NCBI GenBank assembly: GCA_900548875.1
Contig: URMA01000015.1
Coordinates: forward strand, 1-45,976
Reading direction: 5' to 3'
Length of the DNA stretch: 45,976 nt
Source of the DNA: an uncultured Porphyromonadaceae bacterium
Lineage (GTDB): Bacteria > Bacteroidota > Bacteroidia > Bacteroidales > Muribaculaceae
Shown: positions 18,914 through 26,849 of the stretch, in pieces
Layout: each line of letters starts with the position of its first letter
How positions within the stretch are numbered: the first letter of the stretch is position 1
Program-made: the position numbers and the translations under genes
The notes under the pieces: generated by a model
Seen by the model: the letters and a program-made list of their open reading frames with translations, nothing else
Databases searched by the model: none
Told to the model about the DNA's origin: nothing

Positions 18914-19495
18914 ATGAAACAAAATGCCTGCAACTTGAACATCCACACCTATTCGCTCGATGAAATGCTCGAAGAGTGGAAAACCCGAAAAATGCTGCTG
19001 ACCGGACGGCGCGACTGTACGGTGGAACGCGACGACGGTATCGACCTCGACGCCGTGCTCACACGTGAGATTGAAGCGGCCTACGACCGTCTGCTGCGTG
19101 AAGCCCCGGCAGAATGGCTGCCGGTGAACGACATTGCGGAAAACTGTTCCGTAGAAATAGCCGACGACCTGACGGCGGTCATACACCTGCCCGTGAACTG
19201 CTATCGCGTGGTAGAAGTGAAACTTCCCAGCTGGAAACATGCTGTCAGCCATATTGTCAACCCCGACAGCGAAACGGCACGGCAACAGCAGAACGAATGG
19301 CTGCGGGGAGGCATCAATGCCCCGGTATGCGTGGCGGGAAACCGTCGGCTTTACCTTTATTCGGCAGGAAGCCACGATGAACTCCGAGCCGAACGCGTCC
19401 TTGCCGTCGAACCGCCCGAGAAAGGCTGGTATGCTTTCGCCGATGCCGCATGGGAATTTCTGCTTTCCTCCTCACAACTCGCAAAAACTACCTAA
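18914..19495 (+). CDS. Uncharacterised protein
   Basis: I do not recognise this 193-residue protein. The ATG at 18914 (MKQNACNLNIHTYSLDEMLE) sits 16 bases after a -7 element; the frame runs 26 codons further upstream, but that part overlaps the promoter. It has no signal peptide or membrane segment. It is acidic in the first half, with helical stretches (LTREIEAAYDRLLREAP) followed by beta-like segments (AVIHLPVNCYRVVEVKLPSW). The general look recalls small phage structural or adaptor-type proteins, but no phage genes surround it. It stands alone between a tRNA and an AraC regulator. Confidence 0.7.
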   Translation: MKQNACNLNIHTYSLDEMLEEWKTRKMLLTGRRDCTVERDDGIDLDAVLTREIEAAYDRLLREAPAEWLPVNDIAENCSVEIADDLTAVIHLPVNCYRVVEVKLPSWKHAVSHIVNPDSETARQQQNEWLRGGINAPVCVAGNRRLYLYSAGSHDELRAERVLAVEPPEKGWYAFADAAWEFLLSSSQLAKTT

Positions 19496-19602
19496 TTGAC
19501 AACAAAAAAGGAAATATGCACTACAATTTATTAAAAAAGGCAAAATCGGTTAAATTATGTTCCGTTTGTCAAAGTCAATCGCCGATGTTATAAATAATAT
19601 AG

Positions 19603-19610
19603 TATATTTG
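19603..19610 (+). promoter_or_regulatory. -7 element of the AraC-family gene
   Basis: TATATTTG, an exact TAnnTTTG match, 28 bases before the ATG at 19638, in an AT-rich 140-base gap. Confidence 0.55.
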
Positions 19611-19637
19611 TCTGCTATTCACATTTAATTGATTAAT

Positions 19638-20570
19638 ATGGACCAATTCGCATCGAAAGACATTCCACGTTTCTCCATCGACAAACTGATATCCATCTTT
19701 CAGTTGTCCGAAGGCGATGCCCACATGCCCGGATGCTTGATAGCCGAAAGGAAATCGGATGCCGGACCGAAAAAAATGCCTATCGACTCCCCTTTCAGCC
19801 TGAACGCATTTGTCATGTTCATGTGTGAGGAGGGAGAGGTGACGCTTTCTACCAACCTGAAAAGTTTCGTAGCCGAGAAAAACCACATTTTCATCAACTT
19901 CCCCGGACAAATCATGCACGTGAAAGCGCTTGACCACTACAAGCTGCACATCATCGTGCTCGACATGGAATTTATCCGCAAGATGAACCTCGACATCAAG
20001 CCCATCGCCCAGAAAATTGTCGACCTGAAAAACAATCAGTGTCTCGAAGTCCCGAGCAACGGTCTGAAAGAAATGATCGACATCACGAAGTCCATCAAGG
20101 ACGAGGTGCTCAACAACGAACAGGACGAGGTGAAGGACGACATTCTGCGATGCCTTTTTGCGGCGCTTTTCTTCAAAATCAGCCGTGCCGCCGACAACAA
20201 CCTGTCATTGCATACGGAAGAGAGTCCGGTCAACAAGGAATTTTTCGACAAAAGTGCGGGATATTTCAAGAAATTCATGATTCTGCTGGGCGAAAGCTAC
20301 AAGCAGGAACGCTCCGTCAGCTTCTATGCCGAGAAGCTTCACCTGTCGCCGAAATACTTCACCACTCTCATCAAGAAGACCAGCGGACAGACGGCGGCGG
20401 AATGGATTAACCAATATGTCATTCTGGAAGCAAAGAACCTGCTGAAATACTCTACGATGAACGTGCAGGAAATTGCCTACCATCTCAATTTCCCCAACCA
20501 GTCGTTTTTCGGCAAATATTTCAAACACCATACGGGCATGACCCCGAGCGAATACAAGAAAAGCAAGTAG
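19638..20570 (+). CDS. AraC-family transcriptional regulator
   Basis: DNA-binding regulator of 310 residues. The N-terminal cupin-like sensor region (about 20-170) has FVMFMCEEGEVTLSTN. The C-terminal double helix-turn-helix (about 205-308) shows LHLSPKYFTTLIKKTSG, VQEIAYHLNFPNQSFFGKYF and the typical end HTGMTPSEYKK. The start is the ATG at 19638; a TTG three codons earlier is less likely. The target genes are unknown. It converges with the YidE-type transporter gene, and its stop codon lies within the terminator stem. Confidence 0.92.
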   Translation: MDQFASKDIPRFSIDKLISIFQLSEGDAHMPGCLIAERKSDAGPKKMPIDSPFSLNAFVMFMCEEGEVTLSTNLKSFVAEKNHIFINFPGQIMHVKALDHYKLHIIVLDMEFIRKMNLDIKPIAQKIVDLKNNQCLEVPSNGLKEMIDITKSIKDEVLNNEQDEVKDDILRCLFAALFFKISRAADNNLSLHTEESPVNKEFFDKSAGYFKKFMILLGESYKQERSVSFYAEKLHLSPKYFTTLIKKTSGQTAAEWINQYVILEAKNLLKYSTMNVQEIAYHLNFPNQSFFGKYFKHHTGMTPSEYKKSK

Positions 20571-20593
20571 GCGACCGGCCTGCTTGCTTTTTT
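20559..20593 (+). terminator. Intrinsic terminator overlapping the AraC stop codon
   Basis: AAAAGCAAGTAGGC (20559-20572) pairs with GCCTGCTTGCTTTT (20578-20591) with one G-U pair and a five-base loop, followed by a T-run. The TAG stop (20568-20570) is in the left arm. Confidence 0.85.
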
Positions 20594-20620
20594 CATATCT
20601 TCTGTTTTCTCTTTTATTAT

Positions 20621-22279
20621 CTATAGCGACAGCAATATCAGCAGCTGTGCGATGATTACCCGCAGGAACATTCCCAAAGGATAAACCGTTGCATAGGACA
20701 CGGCCGGCGAATCGTCGTGCATCGTATCGTTTGCATAGCTGAGCGCCATCGGGTTGGCCATGCTTCCGCACAGCATTCCGCACGTTTCCCCGAAATTGAA
20801 CTTGAACAGACGCATTGAAAGAATCCCGACAATCACTACCGGCACATAGGTAATGACAAAGCCCAGGCTTATCCATGCCAAACCCTGCGGACCAACGAGC
20901 GTATCGAAGAAATTCTTTCCGGCATCCAGCCCCAGACAGGCAAGATACATCGACAGGCCGATGCCTCGAAGCATCAGGTTGGCACTGCGCGTCGTATAGG
21001 TGACCATGTGGAAGCGCGGACCGAAACGGCCCATCAGCAGACCGGCAAGAATAGGACCGCCGGCAAGACCCAGCTTAACGGGAACGGAACTGCCGGGGAA
21101 CGAAATAGGAATCGTACCGAGAGCAAGACCAAGAAAAATGCCGACGAATATCACGGCAAGGTTAGGCTCGTTGAGCGAACCGACACGGTTGCCAATCACC
21201 TTTTCCGCATTCTCAATGTCGGCGGCTGTGCCCACGGCCGTCAGGCGGTCGCCCAACTGCAACACAAGGTTGGGAGTAGCCAAAAGTTTCACGCCACTGC
21301 GCATTACCCGCGAAACGGTAATGCCGAACGTGTTCCGCAAACGGAGCGAACCCAGTTTCTTTCCGTTGATTTCCGGACGCGACACGATGATGTGGCGCGA
21401 CACGAACTGGCGGTCGAGCTTGTTCCAGTTCACATTATGGTTCCAGTCAATGTTTTCCTTTTCTCCAAAGAACACGGAGAGAGCCTCCACATCCTTTTCC
21501 GTAGCAATCACCAGAATACGGTCGTCCTGTTTCAGCACCGTATCGGAAGCCGGACGAAGCAGTTCCTTTCCGTGCCACAGGCGGGAAATGATAAAACGCG
21601 CCGGACTGACATGCTGCACTTCGTCGATAGTATGTCCGAAGATTCCCGGATTCTTGATGCGGAATGTGGCAATATATGTCTGTTCGGAACTGTCCTCCGC
21701 ACGTTTCTCCATATCCTGAGGACGGACAAAGAATTTGCGCAGGGTAATCATGGCAAGTATCACACCTACCACACCGAGGGGATAGGCCACCGCACAGCCA
21801 AGAGCCGCCGCATCGGCCGAGATGCCCAACTGCTTCAAGGTCTGTTGGGCCGCTGCCAGTGCCGGAGTGTTGGTCGTCGCTCCGCAGAGCACGCCGGTCA
21901 TTTCGTCCATGCCATAACCGAAAGCGTCGCTGAGTCCCACCGTGACCAATGTACCGAGCAGAATCAGCACAAGTCCTACCACATTCAGACGAATGCCGCC
22001 TTTTCTGAAAGCACTGAAGAAACCGGGACCTACCTGAAGTCCCAGAGCATAGACAAAGAGCACCAAACCGAAACTTTCTGCATAGTTCAGCATCTGCGGA
22101 TCAATCGAGAGTCCCAGATAGCCTGCAAAAATTCCCATAAAGAATACGAACGTGACACCTAACGAAATGCCCGCCACCCGTATTCTGCCCAGCGCCAATC
22201 CTACCGATATGATGATGGCCATCACCACTACAGCCTGTAACGCTGAATGCTCCAGCAAGAAACTGTTTATCCAATCCAT
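20621..22279 (-). CDS. AspT/YidE/YbjL-type transporter with RCK_C domains
   Basis: Inner-membrane transporter of 552 residues. The layout matches the family: a first block of five to six membrane segments (about 10-180, starting HSALQAVVVMAIIISVGLA), two TrkA_C/RCK_C regulatory domains in the middle (about 200-375), and a second membrane block (about 385-550). The conserved glycine-rich turns GVLCGATTNTPALAAA and GMLCGSMANPMALSYA mark the duplicated transport halves. The substrate is unknown; AspT itself exchanges aspartate and alanine. The start at 22279 is chosen over 22294 because a -7 element lies immediately upstream, so the mRNA may be leaderless. Confidence 0.88.
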   Translation of the reverse strand: MDWINSFLLEHSALQAVVVMAIIISVGLALGRIRVAGISLGVTFVFFMGIFAGYLGLSIDPQMLNYAESFGLVLFVYALGLQVGPGFFSAFRKGGIRLNVVGLVLILLGTLVTVGLSDAFGYGMDEMTGVLCGATTNTPALAAAQQTLKQLGISADAAALGCAVAYPLGVVGVILAMITLRKFFVRPQDMEKRAEDSSEQTYIATFRIKNPGIFGHTIDEVQHVSPARFIISRLWHGKELLRPASDTVLKQDDRILVIATEKDVEALSVFFGEKENIDWNHNVNWNKLDRQFVSRHIIVSRPEINGKKLGSLRLRNTFGITVSRVMRSGVKLLATPNLVLQLGDRLTAVGTAADIENAEKVIGNRVGSLNEPNLAVIFVGIFLGLALGTIPISFPGSSVPVKLGLAGGPILAGLLMGRFGPRFHMVTYTTRSANLMLRGIGLSMYLACLGLDAGKNFFDTLVGPQGLAWISLGFVITYVPVVIVGILSMRLFKFNFGETCGMLCGSMANPMALSYANDTMHDDSPAVSYATVYPLGMFLRVIIAQLLILLSL

Positions 22280-22283
22280 ATCG

Positions 22284-22315
22284 CAAAGGTACAACTTTTT
22301 ACAGCAATTTCACAA
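22284..22315 (-). promoter_or_regulatory. Promoter of the YidE-type transporter
   Basis: The reverse strand has TACCTTTG (22291-22284) ending only four bases before the ATG, with TTG (22315-22313) 21 bases upstream. The predicted transcription start falls at or next to the start codon. Confidence 0.65.
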
Positions 22316-22336
22316 CATCTGAATACGAACCCCCTG

Positions 22337-22371
22337 AAAAAAGGGAGAGCAGAACCGAAGTTCTGCTCTCC
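22337..22371 (-). terminator. Strong UUCG-capped terminator with no assigned gene
   Basis: On the reverse strand GGAGAGCAGAAC and GTTCTGCTCTCC form a perfect 12-bp stem closed by a C(UUCG)G tetraloop, followed by CTTTTTT. No gene ends here; it matches the orphan promoter 200 bases upstream. Confidence 0.92.
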
Positions 22372-22558
22372 GACAGTAGCTAATCCATAGCCACCGTTTT
22401 GTCGTTTTACATCCATTCGATATTCACATACTTCTTTTCTGTCAACGACGTAGGGAAATTTAGACTAAATGATTAAGGTTGAAGTGTAAAATATCTTTGA
22501 TTTAAAAATCGTCAATATTCGTTGTGAAAAACCGAAAGTCAAACGCCTTTTTGGTTCT
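22337..22558 (-). ncRNA. Candidate small RNA of about 220 nt
   Basis: This is inferred from an exact promoter (22565-22595) and a UUCG-capped terminator (22337-22371) bounding sequence with no convincing reading frame. The ATGs inside are followed at once or within two codons by stops, or read through the terminator. A short frame without ATG (codons reading TEKKYVNIEWM then TAA) hints that it might be a decayed gene instead. It lies between cysS and the transporter gene, in the same orientation as both. Confidence 0.5.
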
Positions 22559-22564
22559 TCACTG

Positions 22565-22595
22565 CAAAGTTATGCGATATTTTTATAACTGCAAA
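22565..22595 (-). promoter_or_regulatory. Orphan promoter in the cysS-transporter gap
   Basis: The reverse strand has TTTG (22595-22592) and TAACTTTG (22572-22565) with 19-base spacing, a perfect Bacteroidota promoter match, with no gene directly downstream. Confidence 0.75.
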
Positions 22596-22762
22596 TTTTT
22601 TAAAACTTTTTTATTGCGTTTTTTTCAAAACTTAAACTATCAGGCATAAAAACGGCTAAAATCACCATTCCGACAAAATTCGAACCTATTTAGACATTTT
22701 TTTTATAAATCCTGCATCTATTTTCATGTAGAAAATATTTCATGGAATTATCAATATATGTA

Positions 22763-22800
22763 TAATTAAAAACCGGAGGTGAATATATATTCACATCCGG
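22763..22800 (-). terminator. Intrinsic terminator of cysS
   Basis: Arms 22773-22785 and 22788-22800 pair over 13 bp with one mismatch; the reverse strand continues GGTTTTTAATTATA. It is 28 bases past the cysS stop. Confidence 0.88.
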
Positions 22801-22828
22801 CCTACGTATTGGCGTTGTTACATAAATA

Positions 22829-24310
22829 TTATTTTTTCAACGACCACTCAAATCCGTCCTTGGTGTCTTTCACCACGAAACCGAGAGCGGTGATTTTGTC
22901 ACGAATCAAATCGGAAGTAGCCCAATCTTTTTTCGCTTTCGCCTCTTTACGGATTTCGAGAAGCAAGTCAACAGCTTTTTCGAACGGTTCGAGCGTTCCG
23001 GCATCTTCTGAAGCCACCAGTTCCGTACGAATGCCCAGCACATCAATGAGGAACACCTGGAACAAATCCTTCAGTTCGTCTATGTCGGCCTGTGTCAGCG
23101 TAGCCTTACCGTCGTTCACCTGATTGATGACACGGCAGGCATCAAACAGCGTGGCAATCACCATCGCCGTGTTCAAGTCGTCGTTCATGGCCTCGTAGCA
23201 GCGCGGACGGAATTCCTTCACGTCGACACTCGAAGTTTCCGACGCCTTCAGTTCCTGCAAACGGCGCCAGCCGTCCACCATACGGTCGTAAGCCTTTTCG
23301 GCAGCCTGTAGCGCTTCGTTCGAGAAGTCGACCGTACCGCGGTAGTGGGCCTGAAGGATAAAGAAACGGATGGTCATCGGCGTATAGGCCTGAGTCAGCA
23401 GCTTGTGTGAGCCGGTGAAGAATTCCTCGAGCGTAATGAAGTTGCCCAGCGACTTGCCCATCTTCTGACCGTTGATAGTAATCATATTGTTGTGCATCCA
23501 GTAGTGAACGGTTTCATGTCCGTTATGAGCCACCGACTGCGCAATTTCACATTCATGATGCGGGAACATCAGGTCCATGCCGCCCCCGTGGATGTCGAAC
23601 ACCTCGCCGAGGTATTTCTCGCTCATCGTGGAGCACTCAAGGTGCCAGCCTGGGAAACCTACGCTCCAAGGCGAAGGCCAGCGCATGATATGTTCGGGAG
23701 CCGCCTTCTTCCAGAGTGCAAAGTCAATCGGATTGTGCTTTTCGCTCTGTCCGTCGAGTTCGCGGGTAGTGTTGAGCAGTTCGTCAATGTTTCTGCCCGA
23801 CAGTTCTCCATAGTGATGATCCTTATTGTATTTCTCCACATCAAAATAGATGGAACCCTCGCTTTCGTAGGCATAGCCGGCTTCCAGAATCTTCTTGATG
23901 TACTCGATTTGTTCAATGATATGCCCGGATGCATGCGGCTCGATGCTTGGAGGGAGCACATTGAGCGCTTCCATGGCCTTGTGGTAGCGGATCAGGTAAT
24001 ACTGCACCACTTCCATCGGCTCCAGCTGTTCCAAGCGGGCCTTTTTTGCTATCTTGTCCTCACCGTCGTCGGCATCGTGCTCCAGGTGTCCCACATCGGT
24101 AATGTTACGCACATAGCGAACCTTGTAGCCGAGGTGCATCAGATAGCGGTAGAGCACGTCGAAAGTAATGGCAGGACGGGTATGGCCGAGATGGGGATCA
24201 CCATATACGGTCGGACCACACACATACATGCCTACCCTGCCTTCATGGACAGGTTTGAAAAGTTCCTTGCGGCGGCTGAGTGTGTTGTAGATATAGAGTT
24301 TGTTGTCCAT
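22829..24310 (-). CDS. cysS: Cysteinyl-tRNA synthetase
   Basis: Class I aminoacyl-tRNA synthetase charging tRNA-Cys, 493 residues, full length. The zinc-site and HIGH region reads CGPTVYGDPHLGHTRPA near residues 31-47, the second zinc ligands are in HLECSTM and HHECEIA, and the KMSKS motif is KMGKSLGN. It is the last gene of the reverse-strand run tcdA-lolD-NigD-like-DUF3467-cysS, ending at its own terminator. Confidence 0.97.
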   Translation of the reverse strand: MDNKLYIYNTLSRRKELFKPVHEGRVGMYVCGPTVYGDPHLGHTRPAITFDVLYRYLMHLGYKVRYVRNITDVGHLEHDADDGEDKIAKKARLEQLEPMEVVQYYLIRYHKAMEALNVLPPSIEPHASGHIIEQIEYIKKILEAGYAYESEGSIYFDVEKYNKDHHYGELSGRNIDELLNTTRELDGQSEKHNPIDFALWKKAAPEHIMRWPSPWSVGFPGWHLECSTMSEKYLGEVFDIHGGGMDLMFPHHECEIAQSVAHNGHETVHYWMHNNMITINGQKMGKSLGNFITLEEFFTGSHKLLTQAYTPMTIRFFILQAHYRGTVDFSNEALQAAEKAYDRMVDGWRRLQELKASETSSVDVKEFRPRCYEAMNDDLNTAMVIATLFDACRVINQVNDGKATLTQADIDELKDLFQVFLIDVLGIRTELVASEDAGTLEPFEKAVDLLLEIRKEAKAKKDWATSDLIRDKITALGFVVKDTKDGFEWSLKK

Positions 24311-24347
24311 AGCCCTTGTTTATAAGATTATAATTGTGTCCAAAACA

Positions 24348-24674
24348 TTATGCCTGACCGCCCATCGGCATGAACGGAGGATTGTTCTGGTTGTTGGAAT
24401 TGTTCACCAATCCCTTCGGAGTGATAACACCGAAGTTGGCTTCATACTTGCTGATGTTGTCCTGAAGGGCCATCAACAAGGTCTTGGCGTTTTCCGGAGT
24501 CATGATGATACGGCTTTGAACGCGAGCCTGCGGTGCATTCGGCACTACATTTACAAAATCCATGAAAAATTCGTTGACAGAGTGTGACAAAATTGCAAGG
24601 TTAGCATATTTGCCGCTTGCTACATCCGGTGTCAACTCGATTTTTATCTCTCTTTTTTCGTTGTTATTTTCCAT
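24348..24674 (-). CDS. DUF3467 family protein
   Basis: Small cytoplasmic protein of 108 residues starting MENNNEKREIKIELTPDVA (24674). The segments GKYANLAILSHSVNEFFMDFVNV and SRIIMTPENAKTLLMALQDNI are characteristic of DUF3467, a widespread family of unknown function. The C-terminus is Asn/Pro-rich and probably disordered. It lies 20 bases after the NigD-like lipoprotein gene and 37 bases before cysS, so it is within the operon. Confidence 0.88.
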   Translation of the reverse strand: MENNNEKREIKIELTPDVASGKYANLAILSHSVNEFFMDFVNVVPNAPQARVQSRIIMTPENAKTLLMALQDNISKYEANFGVITPKGLVNNSNNQNNPPFMPMGGQA

Positions 24675-24693
24675 TTTCGTATATGTTTTATGT

Positions 24694-25368
24694 TTATAAT
24701 TTGTTTTTGATGAATTCATAATAAGTGTCGCCTGTCGGATCGTTCACCTTCACACGCAGCTTGCGGAATGTTTCACGGTTCCACAGGTTGGCAATGTCAA
24801 ACGAAGCATACGCCTTGCGCTCAAATGTCGGAGTCTCGCCCAGCAGGTCGTAAATGATTTCCGCCTCAACGGTTTCGCTGTCGAGCGTGGCATTGTCGAC
24901 CACCAGCATCATCAGAAACCGCTTGCCGCTGTACGGTACCCACGAATTAAGGTTCAGATAAGTACCGCTGCGCCAAAGGCTTGTAACGTCGATTTCCGTC
25001 GACGTGTAGCCCTGCATCTGGTCGGCAGTTGCCGAACGCACCACGTCGGAGATAATTTCCGAATAGCCGTCAAGCCTTATTTTCCGCTGATTCTCGCCGC
25101 CGTTGCTTCCCAAATCCGTGTAGCGGATGAACAGGCGCTCGCCTTTGTCCACATCGAGCGAAGCGACGTTTTCGGCGGTCAGTGTCAGCAGCGGACTGTC
25201 GTTGTAGCGGCAATAGCTGAATGTGGCATTTCCCTGTTCGGCCCCTTCGTAGGTGGCAAACACCTCGCAGAAGTCGCCGTAGTCGAACTCCGATTCGTCG
25301 CTGCATCCGGTCGTTATCCACAACAAAGATACAAATATTATGCCAAGAATCCGCCTTATCATCGTCAT
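24694..25368 (-). CDS. NigD-like lipoprotein
   Basis: Predicted outer-membrane or periplasmic lipoprotein of 224 residues. The signal sequence ends in a lipobox with the acylated Cys at residue 22 (LLWITTGC). The body is beta-rich, with an N-terminal OB-like part and a C-terminal part (AYASFDIANLW near 190) resembling NigD family proteins of Bacteroidales. The function is unknown. Its ATG overlaps the stop of the upstream ABC ATPase gene (ATGA), so the two are translationally coupled. Confidence 0.75.
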   Translation of the reverse strand: MTMIRRILGIIFVSLLWITTGCSDESEFDYGDFCEVFATYEGAEQGNATFSYCRYNDSPLLTLTAENVASLDVDKGERLFIRYTDLGSNGGENQRKIRLDGYSEIISDVVRSATADQMQGYTSTEIDVTSLWRSGTYLNLNSWVPYSGKRFLMMLVVDNATLDSETVEAEIIYDLLGETPTFERKAYASFDIANLWNRETFRKLRVKVNDPTGDTYYEFIKNKL

Positions 25369-26045
25369 TCGTCGATTTTATCCTTTTTCATGTCAGAAAC
25401 GATAACACCGTCGTGCATTGTCAGCACACGGTCGCACATCATGGCCAGCGACTCGTCGTGTGTCACGATGACGAATGTCTGGCTGAACTCGCGGCGCAGA
25501 TCGAAAAACAGCCGGTGCAGTTCCTCCTTGTTGCGGCTGTCAAGACTTCCCGAAGGCTCGTCGGCAAAAATCACCGACGGACGGTTCATCAGCGCGCGCG
25601 CCACGGCTATGCGCTGCTTTTCGCCGCCCGACAGAGCCGCAGGCTTGTGGTCGGCACGTCCGGAGAGTCCCATATAGTCAATCAGTTCGGCGGCACGCTT
25701 GTAGGCATCGGCAGCACGGTCGCCCTTAATCAATGCCGGAATGGCCACATTTTCCAATGCCGTGAACTCCGGCAGAAGCTGATGGAACTGGAATACGAAG
25801 CCGATATGGCTGTTGCGGAACGCCGACAACTTCTTTTCCGACAGCGAAAGCACGTCGACACCGTCGTAAATCACCCGCCCGCTGTCGGGAGTGTCGAGCG
25901 TGCCGGCAATCTGCAAAAGCGTGGTCTTTCCCGCACCGCTAGGACCGACAATCGACACAATCTCGCCGTTGCCGATAGTGGCATTGACATCGCGCAGCAC
26001 CTGCAGCGAGCCGTAACTCTTGTTGATACCTTTTATTTCTATCAT
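25365..26045 (-). CDS. ABC transporter ATP-binding protein (LolD/MacB type)
   Basis: ATPase subunit of 226 residues from MIEIKGINKSYGSLQVLRDV; the longer open frame upstream is a shadow of tcdA. Walker A GPSGAGKTT, Q-loop VFQFHQLLPEFTALENV, signature LSGGEKQR, Walker B VIFADEPSG and switch His in VTHDES are all present. The HQLLPEFTALENV segment fits the LolD branch that drives lipoprotein release. No permease gene is in this operon, so its LolC/E-like partner must be elsewhere. It overlaps tcdA and the lipoprotein gene by four bases each. Confidence 0.88.
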   Translation of the reverse strand: MIEIKGINKSYGSLQVLRDVNATIGNGEIVSIVGPSGAGKTTLLQIAGTLDTPDSGRVIYDGVDVLSLSEKKLSAFRNSHIGFVFQFHQLLPEFTALENVAIPALIKGDRAADAYKRAAELIDYMGLSGRADHKPAALSGGEKQRIAVARALMNRPSVIFADEPSGSLDSRNKEELHRLFFDLRREFSQTFVIVTHDESLAMMCDRVLTMHDGVIVSDMKKDKIDE

Positions 26046-26773
26046 TTTTGCGACAGTTTTCTGATTACATGAGCACCCAGCATACAGCCGAACACGGCGG
26101 GCAGATAGACCACCGTCCCATAGCTCGACTTCTTGTTGGCAATTTCGTCGGTAAGCATCACCGACTCGCGCACGGGAGGCTCCTCGCTCCACACCACACG
26201 CAACTTGCGGCGCACGCCGTGGGCCTTCAGCCGCGAGCGCACCGCCTTGGCCAGGCCGTCGTTGTAGGTTTCCCACAAGTCGGCATAGCGCACTTTCGTA
26301 GGGTCGAGCCGCCCGCCGGCACCCATCGAAGATATTATCGGAATTTTATTGAAAAGGCAATGTTCAATCAACGCCACTTTCGGAGCAACGGCATCGATGG
26401 CATCAATCACAAAATCATAGTTCGCACCGTCGAACAGCGAAGCGGCATCGTCGGCAGTAATGAATTTCGGCAATGCAATGACCTGCGCTTTCGGATGAAT
26501 ATCGCGGATGCGTTCTGCCATCACGTCCACCTTCGGCTTGCCAAGCGTGGAATGAAGCGCAGGCAACTGGCGGTTGAGGTTGGTCACGCCCACCTCGTCA
26601 CCGTCGACGAGCGTTATTCGCCCTACTCCCGCACGCGCAATCATTTCTACGGCATACGCGCCCACACCGCCTGTTCCCACCACAAGCACGTGGCTGGAAG
26701 CAAGCCTGTCGACGCCCTCTGCGCCAAGCAGCAATTCCGTCCGTTGGTTCCATTTTTCCATTTGTTCCGGCAT
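26042..26773 (-). CDS. tcdA: tRNA threonylcarbamoyladenosine dehydratase (E1-like, TcdA)
   Basis: Cytoplasmic E1-like enzyme that cyclises t6A37 of tRNA to ct6A using ATP. It is 243 residues from MPEQMEKWNQRTELLLG (26773); 26761 is an alternative start. The nucleotide-binding motif VVGTGGVGAYAVEM, VDGDEVGVTNLNRQ and DAIDAVAPKVALIEHC are as in TcdA. The basic segment near 190 (RSRLKAHGVRRKLRVVWSEE) is typical of this branch rather than MoeB. It ends in an ATGA overlap with the ABC ATPase gene. It is separated from the membrane-protein cluster upstream by a perfect inverted repeat. Confidence 0.9.
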   Translation of the reverse strand: MPEQMEKWNQRTELLLGAEGVDRLASSHVLVVGTGGVGAYAVEMIARAGVGRITLVDGDEVGVTNLNRQLPALHSTLGKPKVDVMAERIRDIHPKAQVIALPKFITADDAASLFDGANYDFVIDAIDAVAPKVALIEHCLFNKIPIISSMGAGGRLDPTKVRYADLWETYNDGLAKAVRSRLKAHGVRRKLRVVWSEEPPVRESVMLTDEIANKKSSYGTVVYLPAVFGCMLGAHVIRKLSQK

Positions 26774-26823
26774 ATCAACGAGCGAAATTACAAAAAAATC
26801 CCTAAAGCCCAATATCCTGCACG

Positions 26824-26849
26824 GTTTTAACCCCATTTTGGGTTAAAAC
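26824..26849. promoter_or_regulatory. Perfect inverted repeat between the membrane cluster and tcdA
   Basis: GTTTTAACCC (26824-26833) and GGGTTAAAAC (26840-26849) with a six-base centre. The right arm touches the stop codon of the last membrane gene. There is no U-run on the reverse strand, so it may be a weak terminator or an operator ahead of tcdA. Confidence 0.5.
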
